A stretch of 64,000 bases of DNA, taken from Pseudomonas viridiflava (lineage in GTDB: Bacteria > Pseudomonadota > Gammaproteobacteria > Pseudomonadales > Pseudomonadaceae). The stretch covers positions 434,001-498,000 of the forward strand of contig NZ_UUON01000004.1 in NCBI RefSeq assembly GCF_900590885.1, given 5' to 3'. Each line of letters opens with the position of its first letter. Position 1 is the first letter of the stretch. Both the position numbers and the translations under genes were made by a program. Shown here piece after piece: positions 1-9,737 of this stretch. The notes below the pieces were generated by a model. It did not search any database. It saw nothing but the letters and a program-made list of their open reading frames with translations, and was not told the origin of the DNA.

Positions 1-65
1 CAGCGCTACTATTGGCCCATTGGCGGGGGCATAACGCTCAGCACCTGACGGATCGAGACTGCTGC

Positions 66-1238
66 ATGGGCCAAAAAGCCGCCGACATCGCCACCATTGG
101 CCGAATCAGCGCCGTACCCGCGATGCTCCAGGTCATCAACGACATGACCGGCCTGCGCTTTGCTGCCGTCGCCCGGGTAACCGATGACACCTGGACCGCG
201 TGTGCCGTCCTCGACCAACTGAACTTCGGCCTCGGCGTGGGCGGCGAGCTGGACCTGACCACCACAATTTGTCACGAAATTCGCGGCTCCCACGTGTCGG
301 TAGTAATCGACAAAGCCAGCGAAGACCCGCTGTACCACGACCACCACACCCCGCGTCTCTACCAATTCGAAAGCTACATCTCTGTGCCAGTGTTCCGCAC
401 CGACGGGCGTTTCTTCGGCACCATTTGCGCCCTCGACCCCAACCCCGCCAACCTGCGCAGTAGCGCGATCCAGTCGACCATGGAGTCGTTTGCGCGGGTG
501 CTGTCGTTGCAGATCGAAGCCGAAGAAGCCGCACAGCAGACCCACGCGCAATTGCAGGAAGAACGCGGCACTGCCGAACTGCGCGAGCAGTTTATCGCCG
601 TGCTCGGCCATGACCTGCGCAACCCGCTGCACGCCATCAATTTTGGTGCCGAGCGCCTGCTGCGCAAGCACCCCGACCCGGCCACCGACACGCTGCTCAG
701 GCATATGCTTGCCAGCGGGCGCCGCGCCGCGCAGTTGGTCGAAGACGTGCTGGATTTCGCCCGTGGCCGCATGGGCAGCGGTATCCCGCTGAACATCAGC
801 GACTGCCAGGGTTTGCAAGCCGCATTGCAACAGGTGGTGTCGGAAGTCCAGGGCGTGCATCCGCAACGCGTCATCCACGCCGAGATCGGCGAGCTGCGAG
901 GCGTGAGCGGCGACCGCGACCGCCTGGCGCAATTGCTCTCCAACCTGGTGGCCAACGCCATCCACCACGGCAGCCAGGATGGGCCAGTGGTGGTCACGGC
1001 CAATATCGAACAAGGCCGCTTCAACCTGACCGTCAAAAACCCAGGCCAGATCAACGCGCAAGCCTTGCCGCGATTGTTCGAGCCTTACTCGCGGCCGGCC
1101 ACGGATACGCCCCAGGCCGGCCTGGGCCTGGGCTTGTATATCGTCAAGCAGATTGCCGAGGCCCATGGCGGCGAACTGAGCGTGTCCACCGGCGAGGAGC
1201 ACGGCACCGTGTTCACGTTCAGCCTGCCGACCGTTTGA
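66..1238 (+). CDS. GAF-domain sensor histidine kinase
   Basis: Predicted cytoplasmic sensor kinase of 390 residues with no membrane segment. Residues about 20-155 look like a GAF domain that would bind a small ligand. The phospho-acceptor box reads LGHDLRNPL with His at about residue 182, followed by an N box (NLVANAIHHG, about 293) and the glycine-rich ATP lid GLGLGLYIVK near residue 353. The frame stays open to the left edge of the window, with a possible TTG at 12. I prefer the ATG at 66 because it leaves the short N-terminus usual before the GAF domain, but the ribosome site is weak. No response regulator is adjacent. Its stop codon directly abuts that of the convergent chemoreceptor gene. 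The signal sensed is unknown. Confidence 0.85.
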   Translation: MGQKAADIATIGRISAVPAMLQVINDMTGLRFAAVARVTDDTWTACAVLDQLNFGLGVGGELDLTTTICHEIRGSHVSVVIDKASEDPLYHDHHTPRLYQFESYISVPVFRTDGRFFGTICALDPNPANLRSSAIQSTMESFARVLSLQIEAEEAAQQTHAQLQEERGTAELREQFIAVLGHDLRNPLHAINFGAERLLRKHPDPATDTLLRHMLASGRRAAQLVEDVLDFARGRMGSGIPLNISDCQGLQAALQQVVSEVQGVHPQRVIHAEIGELRGVSGDRDRLAQLLSNLVANAIHHGSQDGPVVVTANIEQGRFNLTVKNPGQINAQALPRLFEPYSRPATDTPQAGLGLGLYIVKQIAEAHGGELSVSTGEEHGTVFTFSLPTV

Positions 1239-2867
1239 TCAGGCGCCCAGGCGCGCCGTCACCTCATTGAGCTCACCGGACAACCCGCGCAGGTTGTGGC
1301 TCGCCGCTTCGGTGCGCTGCACATTGTCGAGGTTGGCCGTGGCCACCTGGGTGATCTGCGTGATATTGCGCGAAATATCCTCGGCCACCGAGGTCTGCTC
1401 CTCGGCCGCCGTGGCGATCTGGCGGTTCATGTCGCGGATCGCCTCCACCGCCTGGGTGATGTGCGCCAGCATGGCGCCGGCCTGGGTGACTTTTTCCACA
1501 CTGTCATCACTGCATGACTGACCGGACACAATCGCCTCGGCCGCATCCACCGCGCCGGTTTGCACCGCCTGGATAATCTGGTTGATCTCGATGATCGACG
1601 CCGCCGTGCGTTGCGCCAGGCTGCGGACTTCATCGGCCACCACGGCAAAACCACGGCCGGCTTCGCCTGCACGCGCGGCCTCGATGGCGGCATTGAGCGC
1701 CAGCAGGTTGGTCTGTTCGGCGATGCCGCGAATCACTTCGAGCACTTTGCCGATGCGCACGCTGTCGGTTTCCAGGCGACGGATGATGGTGCCGGTGTTG
1801 AGGATTTCATTGCGCATCTGGCCGATGGTGGCGATGGTGACTTTCATCACCTCGCCGCCTTCGCGGGCCGAATGATCCGCTTCATCGGCAGCGCGCGAGG
1901 CACTGGCGGCGTGGCGCGCGACTTCCTGGGCGGTGGCCGACATTTCGGTCATGGCCGTGGCCACCTGGTCGGTGCGGTTGAATTGCTCATGGGTGCCGGT
2001 AGCCATCTGCCCGGCGATCGAATTCAATTCGCCGCTGGCGCTCACCAGATCGGTAGCGCTGCGTTGCAGGCGGTTGAAGGTCTCGGCCAGGAAGTCGCGC
2101 AGGGTATTGGCGGCGGCCGCCAGATGCCCCAATTCATCCTGGCGACGGCTGGCGACGCGCTCGGCGAACCGGCCATGGCTCAATTGCGTCACGTAGTCGA
2201 TCAGGCCACGGATCGGCAGGATCAGGTTGCGGTTGATCAACCACAGGCTGAACAAGCCGATCAGCACACCCGACAGCAGCATGATCGCCAGGCCCACCAT
2301 CACGGTGCGCTCGGCATAGGCGCTGATGGCCACGGATTTCTGGCTGCCTTGTTCACGCAGGTCAGCGACCAACGCGCTCATCTGCTCACTGGTGGCGCGG
2401 TCCACGCCCTTCACGGCGATGTCACCGGCCGTAGGATCAGCGCCTGCGGCCACGTAGGCATCACGCCCGCGCTGGTAGGCCGCGCCCAGTTGCAGGTGTT
2501 CCTGGCGCAGGGTGTCGATGCGCCGGCTCAAGGTCGGGTCGCTGCTGGTCTGGGTGACCAGGCGCGCAAGAATGCCTTGCACATCGCGCTGCCGGTCCTG
2601 GAACTGGCCCCAGTATTTCTCCATGTCCTGGGGCTGTTTGCCGCGCAACAAGACGTTTTTCCATTCCTGCACCTGCACCTTGAACTGCAGGTTGGCCTCG
2701 TCGATCAGTTGCGAGGTGAGCAATGGCCCGTCAATCAAACTGCGATAACTCTGCACCCCGTTGGAGAGGAAGTTGAAACACGCCAGGGCGATCAACAGGA
2801 TCGCCAGCAGGCTGCCACCGAGCAGCGACAGGATTTGTGCTCTCAAAGAGGTTCGCAAAATATTCAT
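1239..2867 (-). CDS. Methyl-accepting chemotaxis protein
   Basis: Transmembrane chemoreceptor of 542 residues. It has a first membrane helix at about 10-32, a periplasmic helical ligand domain to about 185, a second helix at about 190-212, a HAMP segment, and a cytoplasmic signalling domain. The conserved hairpin tip is present ([18 protein letters not shown], then [18 protein letters not shown]). I chose the ATG at 2867 (MNILRTSL), which places a hydrophobic segment near the N-terminus and has GAGG upstream. An upstream in-frame start would add 22 residues with no signal-like character. The ligand cannot be read from sequence. No other chemotaxis genes are nearby. A flagellar sigma-28-like promoter lies about 100 bases upstream. 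Confidence 0.93.
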   Translation of the reverse strand: MNILRTSLRAQILSLLGGSLLAILLIALACFNFLSNGVQSYRSLIDGPLLTSQLIDEANLQFKVQVQEWKNVLLRGKQPQDMEKYWGQFQDRQRDVQGILARLVTQTSSDPTLSRRIDTLRQEHLQLGAAYQRGRDAYVAAGADPTAGDIAVKGVDRATSEQMSALVADLREQGSQKSVAISAYAERTVMVGLAIMLLSGVLIGLFSLWLINRNLILPIRGLIDYVTQLSHGRFAERVASRRQDELGHLAAAANTLRDFLAETFNRLQRSATDLVSASGELNSIAGQMATGTHEQFNRTDQVATAMTEMSATAQEVARHAASASRAADEADHSAREGGEVMKVTIATIGQMRNEILNTGTIIRRLETDSVRIGKVLEVIRGIAEQTNLLALNAAIEAARAGEAGRGFAVVADEVRSLAQRTAASIIEINQIIQAVQTGAVDAAEAIVSGQSCSDDSVEKVTQAGAMLAHITQAVEAIRDMNRQIATAAEEQTSVAEDISRNITQITQVATANLDNVQRTEAASHNLRGLSGELNEVTARLGA

Positions 2868-2963
2868 CGGGGAAAAGCCTCGATACAGGTAAGTGGCGTG
2901 CACACGCCTTGACCTCCCTGTCGACAAAGGCACCGCTCATCCCTGACGGTTGTTAACGCGCTG

Positions 2964-2989
2964 AATCGGCCGGTTTAGAGCCTTCTTGA
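2964..2989 (-). promoter_or_regulatory. Candidate FliA (sigma-28) promoter of the chemoreceptor
   Basis: On the minus strand TCAAG is followed after 14 bases by GCCGATT. This resembles the Pseudomonas FliA pattern TCAAG-N12-14-GCCGATA with one mismatch. It lies about 100 bases before the chemoreceptor ATG at 2867. Chemoreceptor genes are common FliA targets, so the place is sensible, but the match is short. Confidence 0.35.
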
Positions 2990-3128
2990 ACGAATCCTGA
3001 CAAGTGGTCAATAAAATGTCACTAAAGCGAAATAAACAAAAAATTGTCATAAAACTGTCAAACAAGCCTGTGATCATTCGCCACGCGACCTGTGAAATGT
3101 CCTACAGGCCTTTTCTCTGCGAGCCTCC

Positions 3129-4151
3129 ATGAACCACAGCATCGACCACAGCCACCAGGACTCCGACCTGTTCGGCTTGCTTTACGGTTTCCGTTTTCGC
3201 CCCGGTGAAAAAGCCGAACAGATCGACTCGGCCACGGCCCTGCGGGCCTTGCAGCAACCGGCCGACCCCGAAGAATTCCTGTGGCTGCACCTGAACCTGG
3301 CCCACGCCGCGTGCGAGCGCTGGATGCAGGCGAACCTGGACCTGCCAGAAGAGTTCTTCGAAGCCCTGCACGAGGGCTCGCGCTCCACGCGTATCGAACA
3401 CGTCGACTCGGCCTTGCTGGCGGTGGTCAACGACGTGGTGTTCAACTTCAGCAGCATGGTTTCGTCGGATATTTCCACGCTGTGGGTGTGCGCGCGCAGC
3501 CGCTTGTTGATCAGCGCGCGCCTGCAACCCTTGCACTCGGTGGATAAATTGCGCTCGTCGGTAAAAGCCGGCGAACACTTTCGCTCGCCGCTGGAGCTGC
3601 TGGTGCACCTGCTGCGTGACCAGGGCGAAGTGCTGACGCAGATCGTGCGCAAAACCAGCATCAGCGTCGACCATATCGAAGACCAGTTACTGTCCTCGCG
3701 CCTGTCCACCAACCGCGCCGAGCTGGGTGCCGCACGCCGGGTGCTGGTGCGCCTGCAACGCCTGCTCGCGCTGGAGCCCGGCTCGCTGTTGCGCCTGCTC
3801 AACCGCCCGCCGCAATGGCTGCAAAAGGAAGACGTGAAGGAATTGCGCAAGTCCACCGAGGAGTTTGCGCTGATCATCAACGACCTCACGGCCCTGGGTG
3901 AGCGCATCAAGCTGTTGCAGGAAGAGATCGCCGCCAACCTCAACGAGCAAAGCAACCGCACGCTGTTCACCCTTACCGTGGTGACGGTGCTGGCGCTGCC
4001 GATCAACATCATTGCCGGTTTTTTTGGCATGAACGTGGGCGGTGTGCCGCTTTCACAGGACCCGGAGGGGTTCTGGATTCTGGTGGCGTTGGTGGCGACG
4101 TTTACCCTGATTGCCGGGCGCTGGGCGTTCCGCAAGCGCAGAGATTACTGA
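3129..4151 (+). CDS. zntB: Zinc transporter ZntB (CorA family)
   Basis: Inner-membrane divalent cation transporter of the CorA/ZntB family, 340 residues, close to the usual length. The long N-terminal part is cytoplasmic. Two C-terminal membrane helices flank the signature GMN at residues 300-302 (context FFGMNVGG), and the protein ends in a basic tail (FRKRRDY). CorA-type magnesium channels normally have GMN followed by MPE in the loop; here the loop reads GMNVGGVP, as in ZntB proteins. Family knowledge says ZntB moves Zn2+ in a proton-coupled way. The gene stands alone, preceded by an AT-rich 190-base region and followed by a REP pair. Zinc rather than magnesium specificity is inferred from family resemblance. 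Confidence 0.88.
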   Translation: MNHSIDHSHQDSDLFGLLYGFRFRPGEKAEQIDSATALRALQQPADPEEFLWLHLNLAHAACERWMQANLDLPEEFFEALHEGSRSTRIEHVDSALLAVVNDVVFNFSSMVSSDISTLWVCARSRLLISARLQPLHSVDKLRSSVKAGEHFRSPLELLVHLLRDQGEVLTQIVRKTSISVDHIEDQLLSSRLSTNRAELGAARRVLVRLQRLLALEPGSLLRLLNRPPQWLQKEDVKELRKSTEEFALIINDLTALGERIKLLQEEIAANLNEQSNRTLFTLTVVTVLALPINIIAGFFGMNVGGVPLSQDPEGFWILVALVATFTLIAGRWAFRKRRDY

Positions 4152-4169
4152 ATCTGAAATGCATTAAAA

Positions 4170-4262
4170 ATGTGGGAGGGGGCTTGCCCCCGATGGCGGT
4201 GAGTCAGTCAACTGATGTGGAGCTGACCCACTGCCATCGGGGGCAAGCCCCCTCCCACATTT
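4170..4262. repeat. REPIN (two inverted REP elements)
   Basis: TGTGGGAGGGGGCTTGCCCC and its inverse copy face each other across about 50 bases, and the inner flanks (GATGGC..GCCATC) also pair. This is the REP-doublet form abundant in P. fluorescens. It lies between zntB and the phosphate transporter gene. Confidence 0.92.
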
Positions 4263-4385
4263 GATTTATGCAGGCTGTTAGACCGACGGCCAACTCGATT
4301 CCTGTAAACACTGATCCACGGCAGCATCTCTGTAACATCTTGCAATGATCATGAACGGCATCCTCCCCACACTGGATGCTCCGGC

Positions 4386-6002
4386 ATGGCCACCCCTTCC
4401 CTGACTGCCTCCTCCCACGCGTCACCCGCAGCCCCCAAACCCAGGTTGGACAAGAAACCCAGCCTGATCACGGTAATCATGTTTTTCGCCATCCTCGCCA
4501 TGGGCCTGTTGTTTACCGCCTACAGCCTGATGCACGACATGCACGAACTGGGCACGGTGGTCACCACCTGGACGCCCTTCCTGCTGCTGGGTGTGGCACT
4601 GCTGATCGCCCTGGGTTTCGAGTTCGTCAACGGTTTCCACGACACCGCCAACGCGGTCGCGACGGTGATCTATACCAACTCGCTGCCGCCGCATTTTGCG
4701 GTGGTGTGGTCGGGCTTTTTCAACTTCCTCGGCGTGCTGCTGTCCAGCGGCGCCGTGGCGTTCGGCATCATTGCGCTGCTGCCGGTAGAGCTGATTTTGC
4801 AGGTCGGTTCATCGGCCGGTTTCGCGATGATCTTCGCCCTGCTGATCGCCGCCATCCTGTGGAACCTCGGCACCTGGTGGCTGGGCTTGCCGGCGTCGTC
4901 TTCCCACACGCTGATCGGCTCGATCATCGGCGTGGGCGTGGCGAATGCCTTGATGCACGGGCGTGACGGCACCAGTGGGGTGGACTGGAGCCAGGCGATC
5001 AAGATCGGTTACGCGCTGCTGCTGTCGCCGCTGATCGGCTTCGCCTTCGCCGCCTTGCTGTTGCTGGCCCTGCGCGCCTTCGTGAAAAACCGCGCGCTGT
5101 ACAAGGCGCCAAAGGGCGACACCCCGCCGCCGTGGTGGATTCGCGGCATGCTGATCGCCACCTGCACCGGCGTGTCCTTCGCCCATGGTTCCAACGATGG
5201 CCAGAAGGGCATGGGCCTGATCATGCTGATTCTGGTCGGCACCCTGCCGATGGCCTACGCGCTGAACCGTACCATGCCGGCCGAGCAGTCGTTGCAGTTC
5301 GCCGCCGTGGCCGAAGTGACCCAGGCGGCGCTGGTGAAAAGCGCGCCGCAACCGCTGGCAGGCGACCCGCGCCCGATCCTCTCGACCTACGTGCGCACCA
5401 AGGAAGCCACCCCGGAACTGGTGCCGGCCCTCGCCGCCCTGGCCGGGCATATCGGTGACGAAGTGAAAGGCTACGGCTCCCTGGCGAAAATCCCCGTCGA
5501 AGCCGTAGGCAACGTGCGCAACGACATGTACCTGACCAGCGAAACCATTCGCTTGATGGACAAGGGCAAAGTCGGCAATTTCGACGCCGACACCCAGGGC
5601 AAACTGAAACTGTTCAAGGACCAGATCGACGCGTCCACGCGCTTTATTCCACTGTGGGTCAAGATCGCCGTGGCCATCGCGCTGGGGCTGGGCACCATGG
5701 TCGGCTGGAAGCGCATCGTGGTGACGGTGGGCGAGAAGATCGGCAAGACCCACCTGACTTACGCCCAAGGCGCGTCGGCGGAAATGGTGGCGATGCTGAC
5801 CATCGGCGCGGCGGATATGTATGGCTTGCCGGTGTCGACCACTCATGTGTTGTCGTCCGGTGTGGCGGGGACCATGGTGGCAAATGGGGGTGGGTTGCAG
5901 ATGCGCACGATCCGTAATCTGGCGATGGCGTGGGTGTTGACGTTGCCGGCGGCGATTCTCCTGTCAGGCAGTTTGTACTGGCTGTTCACCCAAATCTTCT
6001 GA
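4386..6002 (+). CDS. PiT-family inorganic phosphate transporter
   Basis: Low-affinity phosphate permease of 538 residues in the inner membrane. The N-terminal signature GFEFVNGFHDTANAVAT and its internal counterpart (SFAHGSNDGQKGMG) are present. They are followed by about ten hydrophobic segments and a central hydrophilic insert (about residues 300-420). A third conserved stretch, GLPVSTTHVLSSGVAGTM, lies near the C-terminus. Family members carry phosphate, usually as a metal-phosphate complex with protons. The large central loop is typical of the Pseudomonas form. No Pho box was evident in the 120 bases upstream, which fits constitutive expression. The gene is followed by a perfect REP-derived hairpin. 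Confidence 0.92.
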   Translation: MATPSLTASSHASPAAPKPRLDKKPSLITVIMFFAILAMGLLFTAYSLMHDMHELGTVVTTWTPFLLLGVALLIALGFEFVNGFHDTANAVATVIYTNSLPPHFAVVWSGFFNFLGVLLSSGAVAFGIIALLPVELILQVGSSAGFAMIFALLIAAILWNLGTWWLGLPASSSHTLIGSIIGVGVANALMHGRDGTSGVDWSQAIKIGYALLLSPLIGFAFAALLLLALRAFVKNRALYKAPKGDTPPPWWIRGMLIATCTGVSFAHGSNDGQKGMGLIMLILVGTLPMAYALNRTMPAEQSLQFAAVAEVTQAALVKSAPQPLAGDPRPILSTYVRTKEATPELVPALAALAGHIGDEVKGYGSLAKIPVEAVGNVRNDMYLTSETIRLMDKGKVGNFDADTQGKLKLFKDQIDASTRFIPLWVKIAVAIALGLGTMVGWKRIVVTVGEKIGKTHLTYAQGASAEMVAMLTIGAADMYGLPVSTTHVLSSGVAGTMVANGGGLQMRTIRNLAMAWVLTLPAAILLSGSLYWLFTQIF

Positions 6003-6015
6003 CACAACACTGTAA

Positions 6016-6051
6016 AAAATGTGGGAGGGGGCGAGCCCCCTCCCACATTTT
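6016..6051. repeat. Collapsed REP palindrome, terminator-like
   Basis: GTGGGAGGGGGC and GCCCCCTCCCAC pair perfectly across the two-base loop GA, flanked by A-run and T-run. It is a REPIN with its whole spacer lost. It sits between convergent pit and pxpC and has the form of a bidirectional terminator. Confidence 0.9.
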
Positions 6052-7025
6052 TAGCCTGTGAACAAACCAGCCATCGCCTTGAGCCGCTTCTTGTAGATAC
6101 GCCGCGCCTCCAGCGCCTCCTCCAACGTCACCGCCACAAACCCCGCACGCTGGTTCGGCTGCATTTGCCCGATCAAATCCAGGTCCGCGCTGATCACCGT
6201 GCCAATCATCGCGTACCCTCCCCCCGACACCGCATCGCGATGCAGCACAATCGGCTCCAACCCCGCCGGCACCTGGATCGAACCGATGGGGTAGCAACTG
6301 TCGACGATATTCGACGGATCCGAACCTGCACCAAACGGCTGCTCCCGCGGCTGAAAGCTCAACGCGCTGCCGCCCTTGAAGCGATAGCCGATGCGGTCCG
6401 CCTCGGAGCCCACGGTCCACGGTTCGGCAAAAAAGCTGCTTTTGGCTGCATCCGTCAGGCGCTCGTAATACAGCCCCGGCACCACGCGCAGGGTCACGTC
6501 GCCACCGACGGAGCGGCGCAGCGCCATGGGCAAACTGTTGCCCGCACGGCCCTGGCCGCTGGCTGCGCCGATGGGCAATTCATCGCCCTCCTGCAAGCGC
6601 CGCCCATGAAACCCACCGAGCGCACCGAGGGTGTAGGTGGACCGGCTGCCAAGCACCAGCGGCACATCAATGCCACCGGCGACCGCGAGGTAGGTGCGCG
6701 CACCCGCGTGGGGAAATTCAAAGCGCAGTACCTGCCCGGCGCGCACCTGGAACGCGGTGTCCTGATGCACCACTTCACCGTCCAGGCGCGGCGACATCAA
6801 CGCGCCGCTGAGAGCCACCAAGGCGTCCTTTTGAAACTCAAGCTCCGGCCCGATCAAGGTGCATTCCAGGCCCGCCGCGCCGATGGGGTTGCCCACCAGA
6901 TGGTTGGCCGCACTCAATGCGTATTGGTCCAGCGCGCCGGAGGGCGGAATGCCCAGGTGGTAATAACCTTCACGGCCAAGGTCTTGCACGGAGGTGGCGA
7001 GGCCGGGTTTGAGGACCTTGATCAT
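6051..7025 (-). CDS. pxpC: 5-oxoprolinase subunit PxpC (KipA-like)
   Basis: Biotin-dependent-carboxyltransferase-like protein of 324 residues. It is one of three subunits of the ATP-dependent enzyme that opens 5-oxo-L-proline (pyroglutamate) to glutamate. The family core is clear: MIKVLKPGLATSVQDLGREG at the start, then PPSGALDQYALSAANHLVGN and GGIDVPLVLGSRSTYTLGALGG. Its ATG overlaps the stop of pxpB (bases 7022-7025), so the two are translationally coupled. Order in the operon is pxpA, pxpB, pxpC. Older annotations call such proteins allophanate hydrolase subunit 2 or urea amidolyase. The adjacent pxpA makes the oxoprolinase assignment more likely. Confidence 0.9.
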   Translation of the reverse strand: MIKVLKPGLATSVQDLGREGYYHLGIPPSGALDQYALSAANHLVGNPIGAAGLECTLIGPELEFQKDALVALSGALMSPRLDGEVVHQDTAFQVRAGQVLRFEFPHAGARTYLAVAGGIDVPLVLGSRSTYTLGALGGFHGRRLQEGDELPIGAASGQGRAGNSLPMALRRSVGGDVTLRVVPGLYYERLTDAAKSSFFAEPWTVGSEADRIGYRFKGGSALSFQPREQPFGAGSDPSNIVDSCYPIGSIQVPAGLEPIVLHRDAVSGGGYAMIGTVISADLDLIGQMQPNQRAGFVAVTLEEALEARRIYKKRLKAMAGLFTG

Positions 7026-7900
7026 GCCAGCGCCTCCTGCAGGGTTTTCGGGTAGCCGATGGGGTCGGCGAGAAACGCGTCGAGGGAAAATTCCACCGGG
7101 CGGATGCGCAGGTCGAAATGGCCCGCGTCCACGTCGGCAACAGCCCTGTCGTAGGCGTCGCGGTCGATGGGTTTGAACTGCACGATGTCACCGGGGCGGA
7201 AGAACACCATGTGTTCCTTGAGGTACGCCAACTGCTGCGCCGGGTCGTAGATCGGCGCCGGGGTCACGCCAAACATCTGGTAACCACCGGCACCGCGCAC
7301 CGAGTAGATGCAGCCAAAGCAGCCGCCATGGCCGAGGGTGAGTTTCGGCGTGTCGGTGCGCGGGCGCAGGTATTTGGGCACCTGCAACTGCCGCGCGCGC
7401 TCGACCATCTGGAACATGAACGGCAGCCCCGCCACAAACCCGACCATCGACACAAACCACGGCGCGCCACTGTGGGCGGCGATAAACGCGTCCACGTCGG
7501 CCAGGCCATTGATGCGTGCAGCGTATTCCAGGTCGGTGCCGGTCGGGTCCTGGTGGCGGTCACGAAAACGCATCAGGGTTTCGTGGGTCCAGGGGTCGTT
7601 GTAGAGCACCGGAATTTCGATGATGCGCGTGTGCAAGGTGCGTTCGGCCACGGCCTGGGCTTCGGCGGTTTGCACCGCGTCGAGCAGCAAATGGGGCGCG
7701 ATGCGGTCGGGGTCGAAGCGGATCTGGAACGACGCATTGGCCAGGCACACGTCCAGCACACCGTCCAGGGCCAGGCGTTCCACCGCGCGGGTCACCGCCA
7801 TGCCGGTGAAAAAGGCCTCCAGGGACATGCTGTCGCTGACCTCGGCAAACAGGTGTTCATCGCCGCCGAAGCTGTAGCGGATGGGGGACGTTTGAGCCAT
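7022..7900 (-). CDS. pxpB: 5-oxoprolinase subunit PxpB (KipI-like)
   Basis: Carboxyltransferase-domain protein (allophanate hydrolase subunit 1 family), partner of PxpC in oxoprolinase. The family motif region is GHGGCFGCIYSVRGAGGYQM, with the preceding VSMVGFVAGLPFMFQM stretch. The ATG at 7900 gives 292 residues, which is longer than the roughly 220 residues of the E. coli protein. The extra length lies mainly in the central and C-terminal parts. The frame is open further upstream, but the added residues look non-native. It overlaps pxpC by four bases and is separated from pxpA by 56 bases. The function rests on family and operon context. Confidence 0.85.
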   Translation of the reverse strand: MAQTSPIRYSFGGDEHLFAEVSDSMSLEAFFTGMAVTRAVERLALDGVLDVCLANASFQIRFDPDRIAPHLLLDAVQTAEAQAVAERTLHTRIIEIPVLYNDPWTHETLMRFRDRHQDPTGTDLEYAARINGLADVDAFIAAHSGAPWFVSMVGFVAGLPFMFQMVERARQLQVPKYLRPRTDTPKLTLGHGGCFGCIYSVRGAGGYQMFGVTPAPIYDPAQQLAYLKEHMVFFRPGDIVQFKPIDRDAYDRAVADVDAGHFDLRIRPVEFSLDAFLADPIGYPKTLQEALA

Positions 7901-7956
7901 GTCTGTTCCTCTTGGAATCGTTATAGAAAGGCAGGCAAAAAAGTAAGGGGTAGTTC

Positions 7957-8715
7957 TTATTCTGGTGTTTTTACCGCGATACCCGCCCGGTCCAGGGCTT
8001 CGCGGGTGGCTTCGACCAACTCCAGCGCACCGGGGGTGTCGCTGTGCAGGCAGATGGAATCGAATTCGATAAACAGGTCTTCGCCTTCCACGGTACGCAC
8101 CAACCCGGTCTGACACGCACGTAGGACCCGCGCCGCGACGGTAGCAGGATCGAGTGCGCGCACAGTGCGGGTAAACACGATGGAGCCGGTCAGATCGTAC
8201 TCACGGTCGGCATAAAACTCGCGCACCACCGGTTGGCCCAACTCCTTGGCTACGCGCCAGATTACCGAGTTGGGCATGCAGTACAGCAACAGCGTCGGCT
8301 CGATGATTTGCAGGTTCTGCACCAGCAGCCGCGCGGCTTCTTCGTCGCGGGCCAGGTGCATGTAGAGTGCGCCGTGGGGCTTGATATGTTGCAGGCTTAG
8401 GCCTTGGGCGCGGGCGATTTCACGCAGGGCGCCGAGCTGGTAGAGCATGTCGTCTACCAGTTCCTGGGCCGATGCATTGATGTGCCGACGGCCGAAACCC
8501 ACCAGGTCACGAAAGCCCGGGTGCGCGCCGATGGCCACGCCCAGTTGCTTGGCGCGCTCCACGGTGCGGCGCATGGTGCCGGGGTCGCCGGCATGGAAGC
8601 CGGTGGCGATATTGGCCGAGCTGATGTAGGCCATCAGCTCCGCGTCGACGCCATCGCCGATGGTCCAGGGGCCGAAGCCTTCGCCCATGTCCGAGTTGAA
8701 ATCCACTGCCTGCAT
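7957..8715 (-). CDS. pxpA: 5-oxoprolinase subunit PxpA (LamB/YcsF family)
   Basis: Catalytic subunit A of oxoprolinase, 252 residues. It begins with the family signature [12 protein letters not shown] and continues with [21 protein letters not shown] and [11 protein letters not shown], which carry the conserved His and Asp residues of the YcsF fold. The ATG at 8715 is chosen because GGAG lies eight bases upstream and because family proteins start just before the NxDxGE motif. An in-frame TTG at 8733 is less likely. It is the first gene of the pxpABC operon. A LysR gene is transcribed divergently from the same 104-base intergenic region. Confidence 0.92.
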   Translation of the reverse strand: MQAVDFNSDMGEGFGPWTIGDGVDAELMAYISSANIATGFHAGDPGTMRRTVERAKQLGVAIGAHPGFRDLVGFGRRHINASAQELVDDMLYQLGALREIARAQGLSLQHIKPHGALYMHLARDEEAARLLVQNLQIIEPTLLLYCMPNSVIWRVAKELGQPVVREFYADREYDLTGSIVFTRTVRALDPATVAARVLRACQTGLVRTVEGEDLFIEFDSICLHSDTPGALELVEATREALDRAGIAVKTPE

Positions 8716-8778
8716 CGCGGTTGCTCCAGCCAAGTTGATGCTGGAAAAGTAGGCTCCCGCTTGACCCCTTGGGAAGAT

Positions 8779-8792
8779 CTATTATCAGATAG
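8779..8792. promoter_or_regulatory. Candidate LysR-type operator between pxpA and its divergent regulator
   Basis: CTATTATCAGATAG is a dyad (CTAT-N6-ATAG) of the T-N11-A kind bound by LysR proteins. It lies midway between pxpA and the LysR gene at 8820. Nearby GAAGAT and ATCTTC form a wider inverted pair. The binding is inferred from form and position only. Confidence 0.35.
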
Positions 8793-8819
8793 CCCATCTT
8801 CTGAAAAACAGATAAAGCC

Positions 8820-9737
8820 ATGTCCCTGACTTTGCGCCAAGTTCGCTACTTCGTCGCCACTGCCGAAATCGGCCAGATCTCCCAGGCGGCGATCCACCTG
8901 AACATTTCCCAGTCGGCGGTGACCACGGCGATCAAGGAGCTGGAAGCCATGCTCGGCGTGCAGCTGTTTGTGCGTTCGGCCCAGGGCATGAACCTGACCG
9001 ACGCCGGGCGGCATTTTCTCAACCGCGCCTACGTGATCGTGCGCAGCGTCGACGACGCGCTCAACAGCCCGCTGCCCGACTACCGCGCCAGCGGCGTGTT
9101 GCGCCTGGCGGCCAGCTACACGGTGTTGGGGTATTTCCTGCCCCACCACTTGCAACGCATGGAGCACTGGCACCCGGACGTGACCATCGAGGTGTTCGAG
9201 CAGGAGCGCCAGGCCATCGAACAGGGCCTGCTCGACGGCCAGTTCGACATGGCCGTGGTGCTCACCGCCAACCTAACCCACCCGGATATCGTCTCGGAAA
9301 TCCTCTTCAACTCGGAACGCCGCTTGTGGCTGCCCAGCCATCACCCACTGTGCGAACGCGGCGCCGTGAGCCTGGCGGACGTGGCGCAGGAACCCTACAT
9401 CCTGCTCACCGTGGACGAGGCCGAACACAGCGCCATGCGCTACTGGGAACAGGCCGGGCAGACGCCCCAGGTGCGGCTGCGCACCAGTTCGGTAGAGGCG
9501 GTGCGCAGCATGGTCGCCAATGGCAGCGGCGTGGCGATCCTCTCCGACCTGGTGCACCGGCCCTGGTCCCTGGAGGGCAAGCGCATCGAGACCTTGACCG
9601 TGACCGACCCGGTCACACCCATGAGCGTCGGCCTGGCCTGGCACCGCGAGCGCGCGTTCACCCCGGCGATGCAGGCGGTGCGCGACTACTTCCACGATGC
9701 GTTCCTGGCCCCGCAACAGTTGTCGGCGCGGCGTTAA
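8820..9737 (+). CDS. LysR-family regulator, probably of pxpABC
   Basis: LysR-type transcription factor of 305 residues. The N-terminal winged helix-turn-helix starts with TLRQVRYFVATAEIGQIS and has a recognition region ISQSAVTTAIKELEAMLG. An effector-binding domain follows from about residue 90. It is divergent from pxpA with a shared 104-base promoter region, the classic arrangement for a regulator of the neighbouring operon. The ligand may therefore be 5-oxoproline or a related compound, but that is inference. The last bases of the gene overlap the stop of the convergent LysR gene at 9734 (shared TTAA). Confidence 0.9.
   Translation: MSLTLRQVRYFVATAEIGQISQAAIHLNISQSAVTTAIKELEAMLGVQLFVRSAQGMNLTDAGRHFLNRAYVIVRSVDDALNSPLPDYRASGVLRLAASYTVLGYFLPHHLQRMEHWHPDVTIEVFEQERQAIEQGLLDGQFDMAVVLTANLTHPDIVSEILFNSERRLWLPSHHPLCERGAVSLADVAQEPYILLTVDEAEHSAMRYWEQAGQTPQVRLRTSSVEAVRSMVANGSGVAILSDLVHRPWSLEGKRIETLTVTDPVTPMSVGLAWHRERAFTPAMQAVRDYFHDAFLAPQQLSARR

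Noticed and set aside
12..65. TTG start at 12 for the first kinase gene
   Set aside because: The 18 extra residues look unlike family N-termini, and the ATG at 66 gives the expected distance to the GAF domain. The frame is open to the window edge, so this is not certain.
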